A DNA stretch of 64,000 bases from Leishmania mexicana MHOM/GT/2001/U1103. Lineage: Eukaryota; Euglenozoa; Kinetoplastea; Trypanosomatida; Trypanosomatidae. A program made the position numbers and the translations under genes. The notes beneath the pieces were generated by a model. It was not told the origin of the DNA and made no database searches. It saw only the letters and a program-made list of their open reading frames with translations. Shown here piece after piece: positions 10,261 through 21,475 of the stretch. Numbering within the stretch: position 1 is the stretch's first letter; each line of letters begins with the position of its first letter. The stretch lies in contig NC_018338.1 in the NCBI RefSeq assembly GCF_000234665.1, positions 1,821,262 to 1,885,261 of the forward strand. The letters run 5' to 3'.

Positions 10261-13200
10261 TGTTTGGTGATGGCGGTGGGGTTGCGTGTCGTACGAAAAA
10301 GAGTTTCTTTTCTATTTTTTTTTGCTGCGTGCTCTATTTTCTGATACCGCATTGGGAGGGTATAGCGGACGTTTTCTGGTGGAATGCGAATTCGAAGGGT
10401 GCGCGTTGGCAAGGCACGAGAAAAAGAAAGGTGAACGTTGAGGCGTCAGTGCGCCCCCCCCTTCCCATTTCATGCTTTGATGTTGACGTGTCCAGGAATG
10501 CCTCACTGGTGTTTTGCCAAACCTACTCTTGCGGTGGAAAAAAGTTCCACGGTGACTCGCCTTTTTCTCCTGCGCGCTGCCGCCCCCGAAGCTTCTCTTC
10601 AGGTGCCGATTGGGCGTCATGTCTACAGGAGGACCTCGAGCTTCAGAGGCAGTGAAGAGCCTAGCGATGCTGACCTGTGGGTTCCTGCAAAGGACGCCCT
10701 TTCTTCTTTGGTTTGTCGAGGATGAAGGCGAGGCCTACTGGCAATCAGTGAGAATCAAAGGATGGGGGAACGGTAAGCAGAGCAGAGCAAAGCGTGTTGT
10801 TTGCGACGGTCGAGACTACCTGAGGCAGTTTGGGGGATGACTATACGTCGCTTGTTCTCCCATGGTGACACGCAAAGACCCATATGAGTGAGAGCTGGTG
10901 TGTGTGTGAGGGGGGGGGGCAGGAGGGCCGTGAAGCACAAACCCAAAATACGGAAAAGCGAAGGAAAGCACTTCGCTCCCGTCTGCTGGTGACGTATTTT
11001 TTTTGGTGTGTGTGCAGAGACTAAAACAGAATACATATGTATAATCCGAAAAGAACAAAAAGGTGGCGAATTCACCGAGACGCAGCGAAAACAAAAAGCT
11101 AAAAGTATTGTGACAAAGTGTCTTTTCTGGCTCAACGTCCCCTTTCCTACTCTCCCTCATTTTCACCGGAGCCATACGGCTACATGTGCCCGCAGCAGGA
11201 GGGGTGAGCTGATCACTGGATGGGACGATTAATCTGGAGTCGTGTGATGACTTGTTCGTGTACGTATGCTTGTGCTTTTTTTTCTTTTCACCCCTTTCGC
11301 ATTGCACTCCGCTGTTGATAGTATTCCTGTCTTGGTTTCGCGGCCTATTCGTGTACTCTGGCTTCGTCTCGACTTTTCCTTTCTCCACTCTTTTCGAGCA
11401 TTTTTTTTCATATGTTCTCGTCCTCGCTTCGCTCGCGTGTGTGCTTGTCGCTGCGCTGTGATGGCAAGCGGTGTGAGGGAGACGGAGCGATGCCAGCACA
11501 AGCGAACCCGTACACCCACGCATTCACCGTCAGTCGCAAGAAGGTCGCAGAGGGGGAAAAAACAGCCTCTTCTTTTACAGCTCCCTCACATTGTTTCTTT
11601 TCCTTTTACTCTCTCTCTCTCTACGTGCGTGTGTGTTGATCGACAACGACGCGGACGTTTTTTTTTTCTGTTCCATTGCTGCTTTCCGTTAACTTTTCTC
11701 TCTCCCCCGCTCTCTCTCCACCGATCGCACACCCAGACAATAGAAAGAGACGGAGTAAAGCAAGACGTCAAAGCAGGATTGAATGCACTGTGCTTTAGCG
11801 TCGCCGGTGCGCGTTTCCTCCCTCTCTGTATTACGCTCTATATCTTCCAGCGTTCTGCCACGTGTCCTCGTAAGACGCCTTTTTTCGATTCAATGGTACG
11901 CCGACCTTTTTTCGTTTTTTTTTTGGTTCCATAACAGCTGATTTTCTGATTTTCTTTTCCTTGTGATTCTCTTCTTTCAGCGAGCTGTCTTGGTTTTCCT
12001 CCGCATCGTCTCTCTTCTGCTTCATTACGTCACGTGACGGGAGGCTTGCAATCATGTCCCTATTTTCCCTCTGTCGGTCGACCCCTTCAGCTCCGCTCCC
12101 ACCCTTCTCTGACATATTCCGCGCCCTTATCTGTTAGGCGGTGCCCCGAAAAGGAAACGAAAGGTGAGGAGGAAAAGCGTCACACGAATGCATAACTGCC
12201 GGCAGGTTTGACAGTGCCGCGCAGTACGCTAGCACTCTTACGCAGCAATGAAGCGATGGGGCGGGGTCCAAAGAAAAAGACATGCTGAGCTTCCGAAGAC
12301 AAGCAGGAAACGAGGGAAATGAAACGATGTGTGTATGTGTATGTGCTCTAGCCGACGCTGGGCCACTTTCATCTGCATCGCCCCTTTTCACCTGACCGCG
12401 TCTCCAACTGGAAAGAGAAAGTAAAAAAGACGAAAAGACAGCTGACGAGTTAGTTCTCGGTTTTCTCTTGTTGTTTTTCTTTTTTTTGTTCCTTACGTGG
12501 CCTCGTGTTCATCACTCTCCACTCCTCCCTCCGTGCATATGACCTCGTGTGGCAGTGTGTACACGCAGCTGCATCTTGGCTTTCTTTGTGTGTGTGTGTG
12601 TGTTTCCTTTTTGTTTTCACTGCTGGTTCTTTTGTTTCTCTCTCCCTCGCTTTATGTTTTTCTTTTTTTGTTGTTGCTCTGTGGCTCCGCTTGTTGTGTG
12701 TGCCAAGGCACATTCCACAGCAAGCGAAAAGAAGATACAAGAAAAAAAAAGGCACGCGCTGCCCAGAAAACAGCACCCCGGGGAAGGGGCGCCTCTCACT
12801 ACTCCCCCCCCCCCCACACACACACACACACATTCCTTTTCGCGACAACCAACCGCTCCTTCTCTCCTCCTTGGTTTGTTCTGTTGCCTCTTCGGCTTTC
12901 CGTTTTTCCCCCGTTTTTTAAATCTCTCTCTCCTGTTTTGTTCTTGCTTCGCATGGGCCCATGCCTTTTGCCGCCTCGAAGACAAAATATGTTGGCACCA
13001 CGTCTTGTGCGTTTCCTGTGGTCTTTCACCAACGACAACACCGCTCACAACTCTGCACCGCCGACGCACGCATGGAGTTCGAGAAACGAAAAGGCGCTAT
13101 GGCGAGCATACAAGAGAAGCGTACTCGGCCCTACGGACGTCTGAGGTGCAACGTGGAGGGTCATCTTGTGTGGTGCCATTGTTTTCAAGCGGCCAGCGAT

Positions 13201-14048
13201 CCGGCGTGAGACTTGCACAACGGGCAGCGTGCCATTCTCATGCAGTCTTGTCGCGCTGCCACTGGGCAGTTACGGCCTCGGCTTTGCCGCTCTCCGTCCG
13301 TGGCTCTCTGCACGCCCCCTTTCTCAACCATCACTCTTCTGTCTTCTCGCTCTCTCGTTGTCCTTTTCTGCGCTCGTGGTTTTTTTTTCACCCTTTCCCA
13401 AAACCTGCGACTCACCACTCCTCACATCCTGCGCCCCCCCCACCCACCCCCACACACCCGCAGAAACCGACGCGGACGTTATATATTATGTGAATCATCC
13501 TGGAATAGCATCGAGAGGCCCGAAATACAGATCGAATCCTCGCATCCTTTCCTGTACGTGCCCACACCCATTTTCTTGCAGTGTTTCTGCGCTCTCTCTC
13601 TGCCTCTTACAGTCACTACCTTCTTTGTATTTTGTCCCACTAGCTTCCCCGACTTGGTCGCTCTCTCTGCCTCTTCGTTCACCAACATCCACTGAGCTCA
13701 CGCTTTTACGTTGGTTTCAGCACTCCACGTGGAGAGCGCCAAAACTTTATTTTTCGTCAGCTCGGTTTCCTTTGCTCCACCCGTCTCTCCTACTGTCTTA
13801 CGCGACCCTGCTGCTGGCAGCTTGGGGGAGAGGTGGGGCTTTCGAGTGAGTCACATGGCCGGTGGCACAGAAGCAACGATCGCACTCGCCGGTTGCTTTC
13901 TGCCAATGTTGTTCTCTCCTTCTTCTCGTGCATCTCTCTCTGTATTTCTTCTTGTTTGAGCTGCTCCGCCGTGCTGGTGCCGCTTCCCGTTTCTTCCCGC
14001 CTCGTGTTTCCCACTTCTCATCAGTGGTGTGCGCCGTGGGGACGCGCG
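10261..14048. other. Intergenic; presumed 5' region of the MOK-like kinase gene
   Basis: No credible gene is seen. The stretch alternates between T/C-rich and A/G-rich runs with a (CA)n run at about 12818-12832 and poly-C and poly-T runs. Frames of up to 314 codons here translate to low-complexity Ser/Pro/Leu/Phe-rich sequence. Confidence 0.55.
14023..14024 (+). promoter_or_regulatory. Predicted spliced-leader acceptor for the MOK-like kinase
   Basis: The first AG after the pyrimidine-rich run at about 13983-14021, 25 nt upstream of the chosen ATG at 14049. It would give a very short 5' UTR and excludes the upstream part of the same open frame. Confidence 0.5.
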
Positions 14049-15227
14049 ATGCAGAAGTACCAAATCTTAGGCAAGAAGGGCGAGGGCACCTTCAGCGAAG
14101 TGCTTCGTGCACAGGACATCAAGACGCAGCAGTTTGTAGCGATTAAGTGCATGAAGAAGGCGTTCAAGTCCAAGGAGCAGGTAAACCGGCTTCGTGAGAT
14201 TCAAGCGGTCCGGCGCCTGCAGCCACACCCGAACATTGTTGACCTGGTAGAGGTACTCTTTGACCGTAGCACTGGCCGCCTCGCGCTTGTCTTGGAGTTA
14301 ATGGATATGAGTCTCTACGAGCTCATTAAAGGGCGGAAGCAGTACCTGGGCGAGGAGAAGGTGCGTTCGTACATGTATCAGCTGCTGAAGGGGCTCGACC
14401 ACGCTCACCGCATCGGTGTCTTCCACCGCGATATCAAACCGGAGAACCTTCTCATCGACGCTGAGGGCCGTCTCAAAATTGCCGACTTCGGCTCTTGCAA
14501 GGGCGTCTACTCGAAGTTGCCGCTCACAGAGTACATCTCCACGCGGTGGTACCGCGCCCCCGAGTGCCTGCTGACGGATGGTTACTACAACTACAAGATG
14601 GACTTGTGGAGCGCGGGGTGCGTCTTCTTCGAGATCATCGCCCTCTTCCCCCTCTTTCCCGGCAGCAACGAGCTGGACCAGGTGCACCGCATTCACAATG
14701 TTCTGGGCACTCCACCGACCGAGATTCTCGACCGCTTAAAAAAGTTCGGCACGCATATGGACTACGACTTCCCCAAAAAGCAAGGCACCGGGCTCACGAA
14801 GCTGCTGCCCCACGTCTCCGCGGAGGCCTTAGACTTGATGAAGAAGCTGCTCACCTATGACGAGGAGCAGCGCTGCACCGCAAAGGAGGCACTGCGGCAC
14901 CCGTACTTTAGCAAGCTGCGCGAGGCTGATAAGAGGAGCCACCGCCTTAAGCACAGTGCCAGCGTCAGCAGACCGACAACCGTCACGGACGACGTGCACG
15001 CCTCGACGGGTCTCAGCAGCAGCCCTCGCAAAACCACGAACGGAATGCCCTCGCTGAACAGCACGCTGACGGCAAGCCGAAAGCTACCGGTGATTGACGG
15101 GAAGTCACCGACAAAGTCCTGCACCCTAGTCTCCAACCAAAGCACGCTGCACCAAGTGCACGGAGTGGTGGCGACGTCCTTCTCAGGTGACGATCTAGTC
15201 GCCCGAAGCCTGCCAAAGCTGATATAG
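14049..15227 (+). CDS. MOK/RCK-family protein kinase (CMGC group)
   Basis: A 392-residue Ser/Thr kinase. The frame is open further upstream but reads through pyrimidine-rich DNA; ATG 14049 begins exactly at the kinase fold and follows a plausible splice acceptor. Seen: glycine-rich loop residues 8-18 (GKKGEGTFSEV), catalytic lysine K33 (VAIK), HRDIKPEN at 126-133, DFG at 146-148, TEY activation motif at 160-162 followed by ISTRWYRAPECLLTDGYY, then NELDQVHRIHNVLGTP of the CMGC region. The TEY plus the PECLLTDG-Y-Y sequence is closer to the human MOK (RAGE) branch than to ERK-type MAP kinases. RCK kinases (MAK, MOK, ICK) act at cilia and flagella, where they limit flagellum length or intraflagellar transport, so a flagellar role is likely but inferred. 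The C-terminal ~90 residues are Ser/Thr-rich and probably disordered. The TEY motif suggests activation by dual phosphorylation. Confidence 0.92.
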   Translation: MQKYQILGKKGEGTFSEVLRAQDIKTQQFVAIKCMKKAFKSKEQVNRLREIQAVRRLQPHPNIVDLVEVLFDRSTGRLALVLELMDMSLYELIKGRKQYLGEEKVRSYMYQLLKGLDHAHRIGVFHRDIKPENLLIDAEGRLKIADFGSCKGVYSKLPLTEYISTRWYRAPECLLTDGYYNYKMDLWSAGCVFFEIIALFPLFPGSNELDQVHRIHNVLGTPPTEILDRLKKFGTHMDYDFPKKQGTGLTKLLPHVSAEALDLMKKLLTYDEEQRCTAKEALRHPYFSKLREADKRSHRLKHSASVSRPTTVTDDVHASTGLSSSPRKTTNGMPSLNSTLTASRKLPVIDGKSPTKSCTLVSNQSTLHQVHGVVATSFSGDDLVARSLPKLI

Positions 15228-17153
15228 AGGTGTCCACTGAAGTCACTGTCATGTGTGCGCTGGCCGTGTCTGGTACACTTTTTTTTTGGGAGGGGTGCCT
15301 GGGTGTATATGCCCATATCTGCACTTCGCTTTGACGACTTGTTTTCGTCCCTTCCCCTAACTCTGGCGCCCATGTCCCGTGAGCAGGCACTCTCGCGCTT
15401 TCTCCACATCGGCTTCCTTCTCCTGCACCCGACTTCTCTTCGTTGCTTTACATCGCCAGCTCAGACATCGACAAGAGGTTGGGAGGCGGCCCACGTCTGA
15501 TGTATGCTTGTATCTCATCTGCCGGTATTGTGTTGTGTGGAGAAAGCCGTTTTCCTGAAGGAAAAGAGCTAGTGGGCCGCCGCGAATGGTCCGAGAAAAC
15601 TCGACGCGGTGCTGCTGGGTGTGCGCGCGAGTGAGACGAGCCCAGATACACTCGTCTTTGGACCTTGAGGAAGGGGCGAGGACGTAGAAGAGGTGCGCGG
15701 GAGGGGCAAGTGATTGTCGGAGCGCCGTTGTCCGCCCCCTTGCATTTAGACTCTGTTTCATTGGTCCGTGGTTAGTCTGCGTCTGGTAGAGTTACGTTTT
15801 TTTTTCTGTGGGACCATAGCTGCCGTGTGGTGTCTTCCTCTCTTGGAATCCGTAGCGAAATGGAAGACGACACTCGCGCAGGAAACGGCTGCGGCTTTGG
15901 CTAGATGGCGTCGTGTTCTTGAACGTGTGATAGCCGAGGGGAGACGAAACAAAAACAAAAGGCGGGCCGTCTGTTCTGCCGTGACTGTAGCGGTGCTCAG
16001 CCTTTGCTGAGACCTCCCTTCTTAGTTACATGTGGGTGTTCCTTCTTTCGGTCGCGCCTTCTCTCTCTCCTGTCCGTCGTGCAGCGCACAGTACGCCTTT
16101 TCTTCCCAAGCACCTCTCTGTCGTTGCCCTTTCCGATGTCGTCTCCCTTTCGCGCCGTGGCTGACACGTCTTTTTCCATCGACGTCGGCAGTTCATTGCG
16201 TGCATCCTGTCGCCTTTCTTTCCGTCCCGCCTCCTCCTCTGCTGACGTTTCGGTTAGGCGAGTGTGTGCATGCTCCAGAGAGCCTTCTGCATAGCAGGAA
16301 GGAGAGAGGAGCAAGTGGTTGTGGTTGGGGGGTGGCGGGACAACAGCAGCGGTGGTGATGGCAATGGACAGGAGTTGCCAGCTCCTTTCTTCTCACTTTG
16401 ATGTGTGTTTCGCCGCCACCACTGCGTTTTTCTACGTCTCTTGTTCGTTCGCATCAATCGTCTTTCGCTAAATGTATGCCTTCATCGTCCACAACTTCTG
16501 GGCGAGAGAGAGATGGCGAGCGCGAGAAGGCCCCTTCCCTCCAACAACAAAAAATATGTTGTGTGCATTACGTCTGTTTTTTTTTTACTGCTTTCGCTGT
16601 TTTTTTTTTTTCATTTTCGCTTTCGTCCTACGCTATTCCATTCTTCCACTTTTGAGAGACGAGAGAGGGATTGAAGTGTCTTGTTCACGGGTACCGTTGC
16701 GCATCTATGTGTACGTGTATGTTTGAGCAGACACTTCGCATCTGTATTTGGATCATCTGCTGCCTCTTGTTGTCGATGGCGTGGCGCCTTTTTTTCGTCT
16801 TCCAATTTTCGGTTCTTTGGCACATTCATCTTTTTCTTTTCCCCTCTCGCATTCTGTTTTTGGTTTCCTCTGTGCTTTTCATAGAGGCGACGCTTTGTTC
16901 CGCTCAGCTGAATTTCTCTTTCACGTGCATATTCGCATATCTATATCTATATATATATAGATATCAATCTATAGCTGCCTCTCTCGACCGAGTGTTTTTT
17001 TTCTCCGGTTTCCTTCTCTGCCCCTCTCTCTCCTGCAGATGATTCGTCACGCTCTCTCGTTTTGTTTTCTTCTCTTTTCCCTCACATGTTCTTTTTCCTT
17101 TGTGTGCTTCCCATTCGTTGTAGTTTTGGCTTGTCTGTATCCTCTTCCTGCTC
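15228..17153. other. Intergenic; presumed 3' UTR of the kinase gene
   Basis: Nothing coding is recognised. Balanced G/C-rich DNA up to about 15990 is followed by T/C-rich DNA. A short AT microsatellite (TATATC/TATATAG) lies at about 16937-16962. The stretch ends at SIDER2 copy 1. Confidence 0.55.
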
Positions 17154-17681
17154 CCCGGATGACGGCGGCACACACTTCACGGTGCGTGGTATCACAGGGC
17201 CCAGTACACCCCCACTCTGCGTGTATGGGATGACGCCATGCGGCCCCTCACCTCGATCCCCCTCCCTGCCAATGCCAGAACTCGCCTTCCGCTGGTGCGG
17301 ACAAGGCCAAGCACCCACGACGTAGCGGAGGTCGGAGCGATGTACCACTGCTGGCGTCGGCGGTGCGGCCGTGGATGCCGCTGTGCGGGAGCGGGGAAGC
17401 TGAGCCATGCCCCGAGGAGGGATGCAGCAGGGGGTGGCGACCGGCATGAGGGGGGAGCCGCTGTGAGGCCACCTGCGAGGCGAAGGGAGTGGGGTGGGGA
17501 GGTTGGTAGAGCACGAGACAGGGGGGCCGTGCTCTCAGATGGCTGAGTGGGGGCGGGCTGCTGCAACGCATGTGTCCACGACTGGCTCGCACCACGCTGA
17601 TGGGGCCTGCGCGCTTGCGGGGCTCGCGTGGCGTGTGATCTCCTGTGCCGTGTAGTGGAGAAGAGACACGGGAGGAAGGCA
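17154..17681 (+). mobile_element. SIDER2-like retroposon, copy 1
   Basis: About 530 bp, starting at 'cccggatgacgg' and ending at 'ggaggaaggcaac'. It is almost base-for-base identical to the element at 32157-32686 while the flanks are unrelated, so it is a discrete dispersed element. Its first ~80 bp (about 17160-17237) include 'cacagggcccagtacac', resembling the 79-bp signature of trypanosomatid retroposons. Leishmania SIDER2 elements are short, noncoding, and sit in 3' UTRs where they are known to promote mRNA decay. Here it lies between the kinase gene and the gene starting at 18422, sense with respect to transcription. Minus-strand frames inside it are not genes. The family name is from memory and not from alignment. 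Confidence 0.8.
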
Positions 17682-18421
17682 ACCGAAAAAGAAAACGTCG
17701 CTCGAGTTTTCGTGCGCGTGTCTTCGTGTCTCTCTTGCACTGTCGCACGCGATCGCTTTTCGAATGTTTGTGAGGGACTTTCTGTATATATCAGTTTGTT
17801 TGGTAACAACTGTGCTTCTCTGCTTGCGCGCACCCCGTTAGCCTCCCCTTTTTTTGTTTACCTCAATAGACTTGTGGCTTATGTGTGTCTGTGCGTGTGC
17901 GTGTGTGCTTTCCGTGTTTGCGTGCATGCGCACGTGAGCAGTGGAGGTGCGCGCCAATCGTCGACAGTAGACGAAAAGAGGCAACAACAACTAGTGAAGA
18001 AGCCGACAAGGGCAAAGCGAGAATGCCCTCTCTTCCTCTCTCCGAGTCTGTGCTTATCGAGTGAGGAAGAAGAATCGACTGCTCTCCTCTGTGGAATTCG
18101 GGGGTACAAGTGGAATACACACACATCCGTGAGGACCAAAGCCTTCCACGGGTCGGTAGTCGTTGATTCTCAGCCCACCGCGTTGGCGACGCGAACACAG
18201 GAGCGGTCTTACCGCATGCCATTTTCGCATGTCTCACCCACTCGCCACTGAGCCTCACTTTCCCTTTTGCCTTCCGATGGGACCGCCGCACGACTTTCCA
18301 CACGGCACAGTGCGTGTAGGTGTGCTTTCGGCGCTGCGTTGTCTTCTCTCCCTCTGGTGCACCATCCTGCCTCCCATTGCAGTGTGTGACCCCTGTGCCC
18401 AGCGATCACGGTGCTGGAAGG
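17682..18421. other. Intergenic; upstream region of the 1017-residue protein gene
   Basis: No gene is seen. The sequence is mixed, with TG-rich DNA at about 17880-17940 and a strong pyrimidine run at about 18342-18380 that leads to the predicted splice acceptor. Confidence 0.55.
18381..18382 (+). promoter_or_regulatory. Predicted spliced-leader acceptor for the 1017-residue protein gene
   Basis: AG of 'cctcccattgcag', preceded by a C/T-rich run (18342-18378) and 39 nt upstream of ATG 18422. It supports that ATG over the longer open frame. Confidence 0.6.
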
Positions 18422-21400
18422 ATGCACTGCGGCCCGCGTGGAATCTTGCAAGGTAGCGCAGGGGCCTTGACGTCCACGGTGTACGCTGCGCTCACCTCGA
18501 AGCGGCGTGTCTCGATTGGTGGGCGCGCCAGCCCTCTTGGCTTCTCTAAGCCGCCGGACAAGCATCCTCGTATCAAGCAGGGAGGGACCGGCGGCGTTGC
18601 CCAGCACGTTCCTGGCACCACGAAGCTCCGCTACACGAACCGAAAAGGGCGCACCTTCACCTTTTCGATTCCGGTGGCGCAGCTCACCCATCCTCCTGTG
18701 GTGCGGCGGGGTGCGGCGACGGATGGATGGCATGAGATCGACACAAGCTTCAGTGATCTTGGCGATCTTGAAGATGATATGCCAAGCGAAGTAGACGAAT
18801 GCCTTTCGGCCGCCTCTGTTGCCGGCGATGAGGGCGTTGTGGAGTTGAATCAAGAGCAACTGCGGTCATTGCAACAGGCGTTTGTGCGACTGTGCAAAGA
18901 CTATGTGCTCATGGACACCAGCGGCATGAAGATGTCGATGATGTACAGCGAACTGAACAACGGCCCTGACTACGAGCTCTTCGATCGAAAGACCCGCCGT
19001 CGCCGACACTGGCTCGCTATACGGCATCGCTACGAGGATGTCAAGGAACTGCTGTGGCCCTCGGATGCTGCAGCGGATGATAGCGACGCGCCAGCTGCAT
19101 CCGTGGAGGACAGCGAGCGTCAACAGCAATGTCCGCTGGCAGGCGAGTCGCTGCCGGTGTTGCCGATCGCGGACATGATGGAGGCGCTTACATGGTTAGA
19201 GGCAGCTTCGACGTTTGCGGTTCAGAAGCACCGGCCCTTTGACACCTCCGACGCTTCTGACTTTACGCCGTTGAACCTGTCGAGGGAGGTGCGCATCGTC
19301 GCCTCGTGTGTCCGCGCTGCAGGGCCGTCCAGCCTCCTCCCCAGCGTTGCACATGGGCCGGCAGATAAGCCACGCGGAGACGCGGCGGACGCCGTGGCTG
19401 ATCGCTTCATATCGCTCGGCGCGTTGTGCGCGAACCACGGTGTGTCCTTGTCGGTCGCCTTCGCTCCATCAGTGTCTACCTCCTGCGGTGCGGCGACCTC
19501 GTCCGCAATCGCTGCCGCCGCCTCTGTGCAGGCGTGGCTCTCCTCGATTCCTGTACTGTCTCGCGTGAAAGACGCGATTCGGGTGATCGGAGTAATGCAG
19601 GTCTTCTCACAAGGCAATGGGGATAGCGCAGCTGCTGAGCTGTGGCGCTTCAGCAACGCGGATGGCGCCCTCGTGCAGGAAGCGCTGCTCGATGCGTTGT
19701 GCCGAGTCGTGCCTGCCTCTCTGTTCTCTAACGCTGCGGCCCTCGAAAATGTCGATGAAGCAGAACTGTGCGTCTTGCTGCGGTACGTGACAGAGATACA
19801 CGAACAGAATGCTCCTTTCTTTCAAGTGATGGGCGGCAGCGAGGTGGCGTCCATCCCGGAGCGCGCGGCGACGACTGAGGGTCGACGAGTGCTGCAGCAC
19901 TTCACGCGCCTGGTGCTTGCACGATGCCGCCGCCTTTTACACGGTCACGATGGCCCTCCGGCCACTCTCTTAAGCGGCGACGCGGAGAGCATTCCATTTG
20001 TGGACTTGCAGTCGTATGCCGATCACAACCACCCGGAGGTGCGCGTGCATGAAAGGATCGGCCGCGCGAACGCGCAGGGGCTTCGGTATGCGCGCCTGCA
20101 GTCCACGGCATCCACGACGATGGCAGCGCTCCTGAGTCGGCTGGAAAGCGCCAACCAGGGAATGGCGGCCGGGGCGCAGGGTCTGCGGTGTGACCTCCTC
20201 CGGCACCTCGCCCAAAAGGCAGCCCTCGGCAAAAGCAAGTTAACGCTCGAGGATGTGACACGCGCGTTGCCGTTGTTGGCAGCGCTAATGTGCAAGACAT
20301 CGGAGCAGCAGGTCAAGTCCACCTACGAGCACCTGCTGACGACCATGTCAACCACAATAGGTGTCGCGCTGCAGCAGCCGCAGAAGCCCGCGTGCATTCT
20401 CGCTCTCCTCGAGGGCCTCGCCGGCTGTCACTACGCGCCGAGCTCCTACAAGCTGCTGGAAATGGTAATGCTCCGGATGATGATGTGCGGCGCCTTCACA
20501 CTTAGCGACGCTGGTCGCTGCCTCACCGCCATGCTGCAAGTGGTTGGCCCACAGAACGTTTCCCAGTCGGTGAAGCAAGCCATCGCCATGCGCGTGGTGG
20601 CTGCGGTGGATGCGAGGTCAGACAGCACTGCGGCGGATGTGCTGGCGGTACTTCGGGCACTGCGCTACAGCCGTTATTCGTCGTTTGCCTCTCTCGTGTG
20701 CCTCGTATCGAAGTCGCCGCTCATGGAGAACACAACGAACTGGCGGCCGTCGGAGCACGTGCGCTATGCTGTGCTGCTGGCCGCCGCCGCTGCCGCGGGG
20801 CTCGAGACGGAGGCGAGCTCTGAGCTTTGTATTCTTGTGTCCACCACCGCGCGGGAGCGGCTTCTGCTTGGCCTCTCTCCGACGCACCCCCCGTCTTCTG
20901 CAGTGCCGTCACGGTCGCCAGCGTGTGTCGGGGAGGACGCATATCAGGAGTGTGTCACTGCTTGCGCTGCGCTAGACATAAACCCTGCACCCCCGGCTCT
21001 GACAGCGTGGGCACATGCGGACCTTGACGGGCGTCCCGTGCATTCCCTGTGCACTCCTGCGCTGGCAGTGAGCACGATGGAGGCTCTTGAGGCCATCAAC
21101 CTTGCCCCATCCCGGTGGTACAGCGCATACGGCAACTACCTGACTGACGCCCTGGAGCATATGCAGCGACGGCCACTGCTTGAGGACGACGCGGAGACGG
21201 CGGTGAGGTGCTTGCACCTCCAATGGGCCCCCGGAGCGGTGACCAGGCTTGCGTCAGTGCTGCTGGAGCACGAAGTGGTTCGTCTTGACCAAGCGCTCAC
21301 CAGCGGCGCCGTAGCCCGCGACGGCATTCGAACGCCGCCCGTGTGCACCTTCCAGCAGAGATCACTCGAGCGGCAAGCGTTAGAAGGTGAGACGGAGACC

Positions 21401-21475
21401 CGTCTTCTACGATACTGCGCAGCGCTGCAGCACTCACCCAGGGGAACGTTGAGCACCGGGTCCGCAGAGGTATAG
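18422..21475 (+). CDS. Conserved-looking hypothetical protein, 1017 residues
   Basis: Not recognised. The chosen ATG is the first in the frame and follows a good polypyrimidine-AG; upstream codons contain no ATG. Codon use is G/C-rich at third positions and the protein is compositionally normal, so it is a real gene. Residues ~60-90 hold a basic segment (LRYTNRKGRTFTFSIP). Residues ~155-225 form a charged block with MDTSGMKMSMMYSELNNGPDYELF and a basic KTRRRRHWL. From about residue 300 onward the sequence is Ala/Leu-rich with recurring amphipathic helices (for example ADVLAVLRALRYSRYSSFASL, near 740), which look like alpha-helical repeats of the kind in organellar RNA-binding proteins such as FASTK/OPR families. 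That comparison is only a visual impression. No membrane segment is seen. Confidence 0.85.
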   Translation: MHCGPRGILQGSAGALTSTVYAALTSKRRVSIGGRASPLGFSKPPDKHPRIKQGGTGGVAQHVPGTTKLRYTNRKGRTFTFSIPVAQLTHPPVVRRGAATDGWHEIDTSFSDLGDLEDDMPSEVDECLSAASVAGDEGVVELNQEQLRSLQQAFVRLCKDYVLMDTSGMKMSMMYSELNNGPDYELFDRKTRRRRHWLAIRHRYEDVKELLWPSDAAADDSDAPAASVEDSERQQQCPLAGESLPVLPIADMMEALTWLEAASTFAVQKHRPFDTSDASDFTPLNLSREVRIVASCVRAAGPSSLLPSVAHGPADKPRGDAADAVADRFISLGALCANHGVSLSVAFAPSVSTSCGAATSSAIAAAASVQAWLSSIPVLSRVKDAIRVIGVMQVFSQGNGDSAAAELWRFSNADGALVQEALLDALCRVVPASLFSNAAALENVDEAELCVLLRYVTEIHEQNAPFFQVMGGSEVASIPERAATTEGRRVLQHFTRLVLARCRRLLHGHDGPPATLLSGDAESIPFVDLQSYADHNHPEVRVHERIGRANAQGLRYARLQSTASTTMAALLSRLESANQGMAAGAQGLRCDLLRHLAQKAALGKSKLTLEDVTRALPLLAALMCKTSEQQVKSTYEHLLTTMSTTIGVALQQPQKPACILALLEGLAGCHYAPSSYKLLEMVMLRMMMCGAFTLSDAGRCLTAMLQVVGPQNVSQSVKQAIAMRVVAAVDARSDSTAADVLAVLRALRYSRYSSFASLVCLVSKSPLMENTTNWRPSEHVRYAVLLAAAAAAGLETEASSELCILVSTTARERLLLGLSPTHPPSSAVPSRSPACVGEDAYQECVTACAALDINPAPPALTAWAHADLDGRPVHSLCTPALAVSTMEALEAINLAPSRWYSAYGNYLTDALEHMQRRPLLEDDAETAVRCLHLQWAPGAVTRLASVLLEHEVVRLDQALTSGAVARDGIRTPPVCTFQQRSLERQALEGETETRLLRYCAALQHSPRGTLSTGSAEV

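Noticed and set aside
17192..17833. Minus-strand frames inside the SIDER2 copies (also at 32196-32570, 39149-39523, 41357-41731 and 45216-45794)
   Set aside because: They recur only because the repeat recurs, are antisense to the cluster, and translate to Pro/Ser/Arg-rich sequence. SIDER elements are noncoding.
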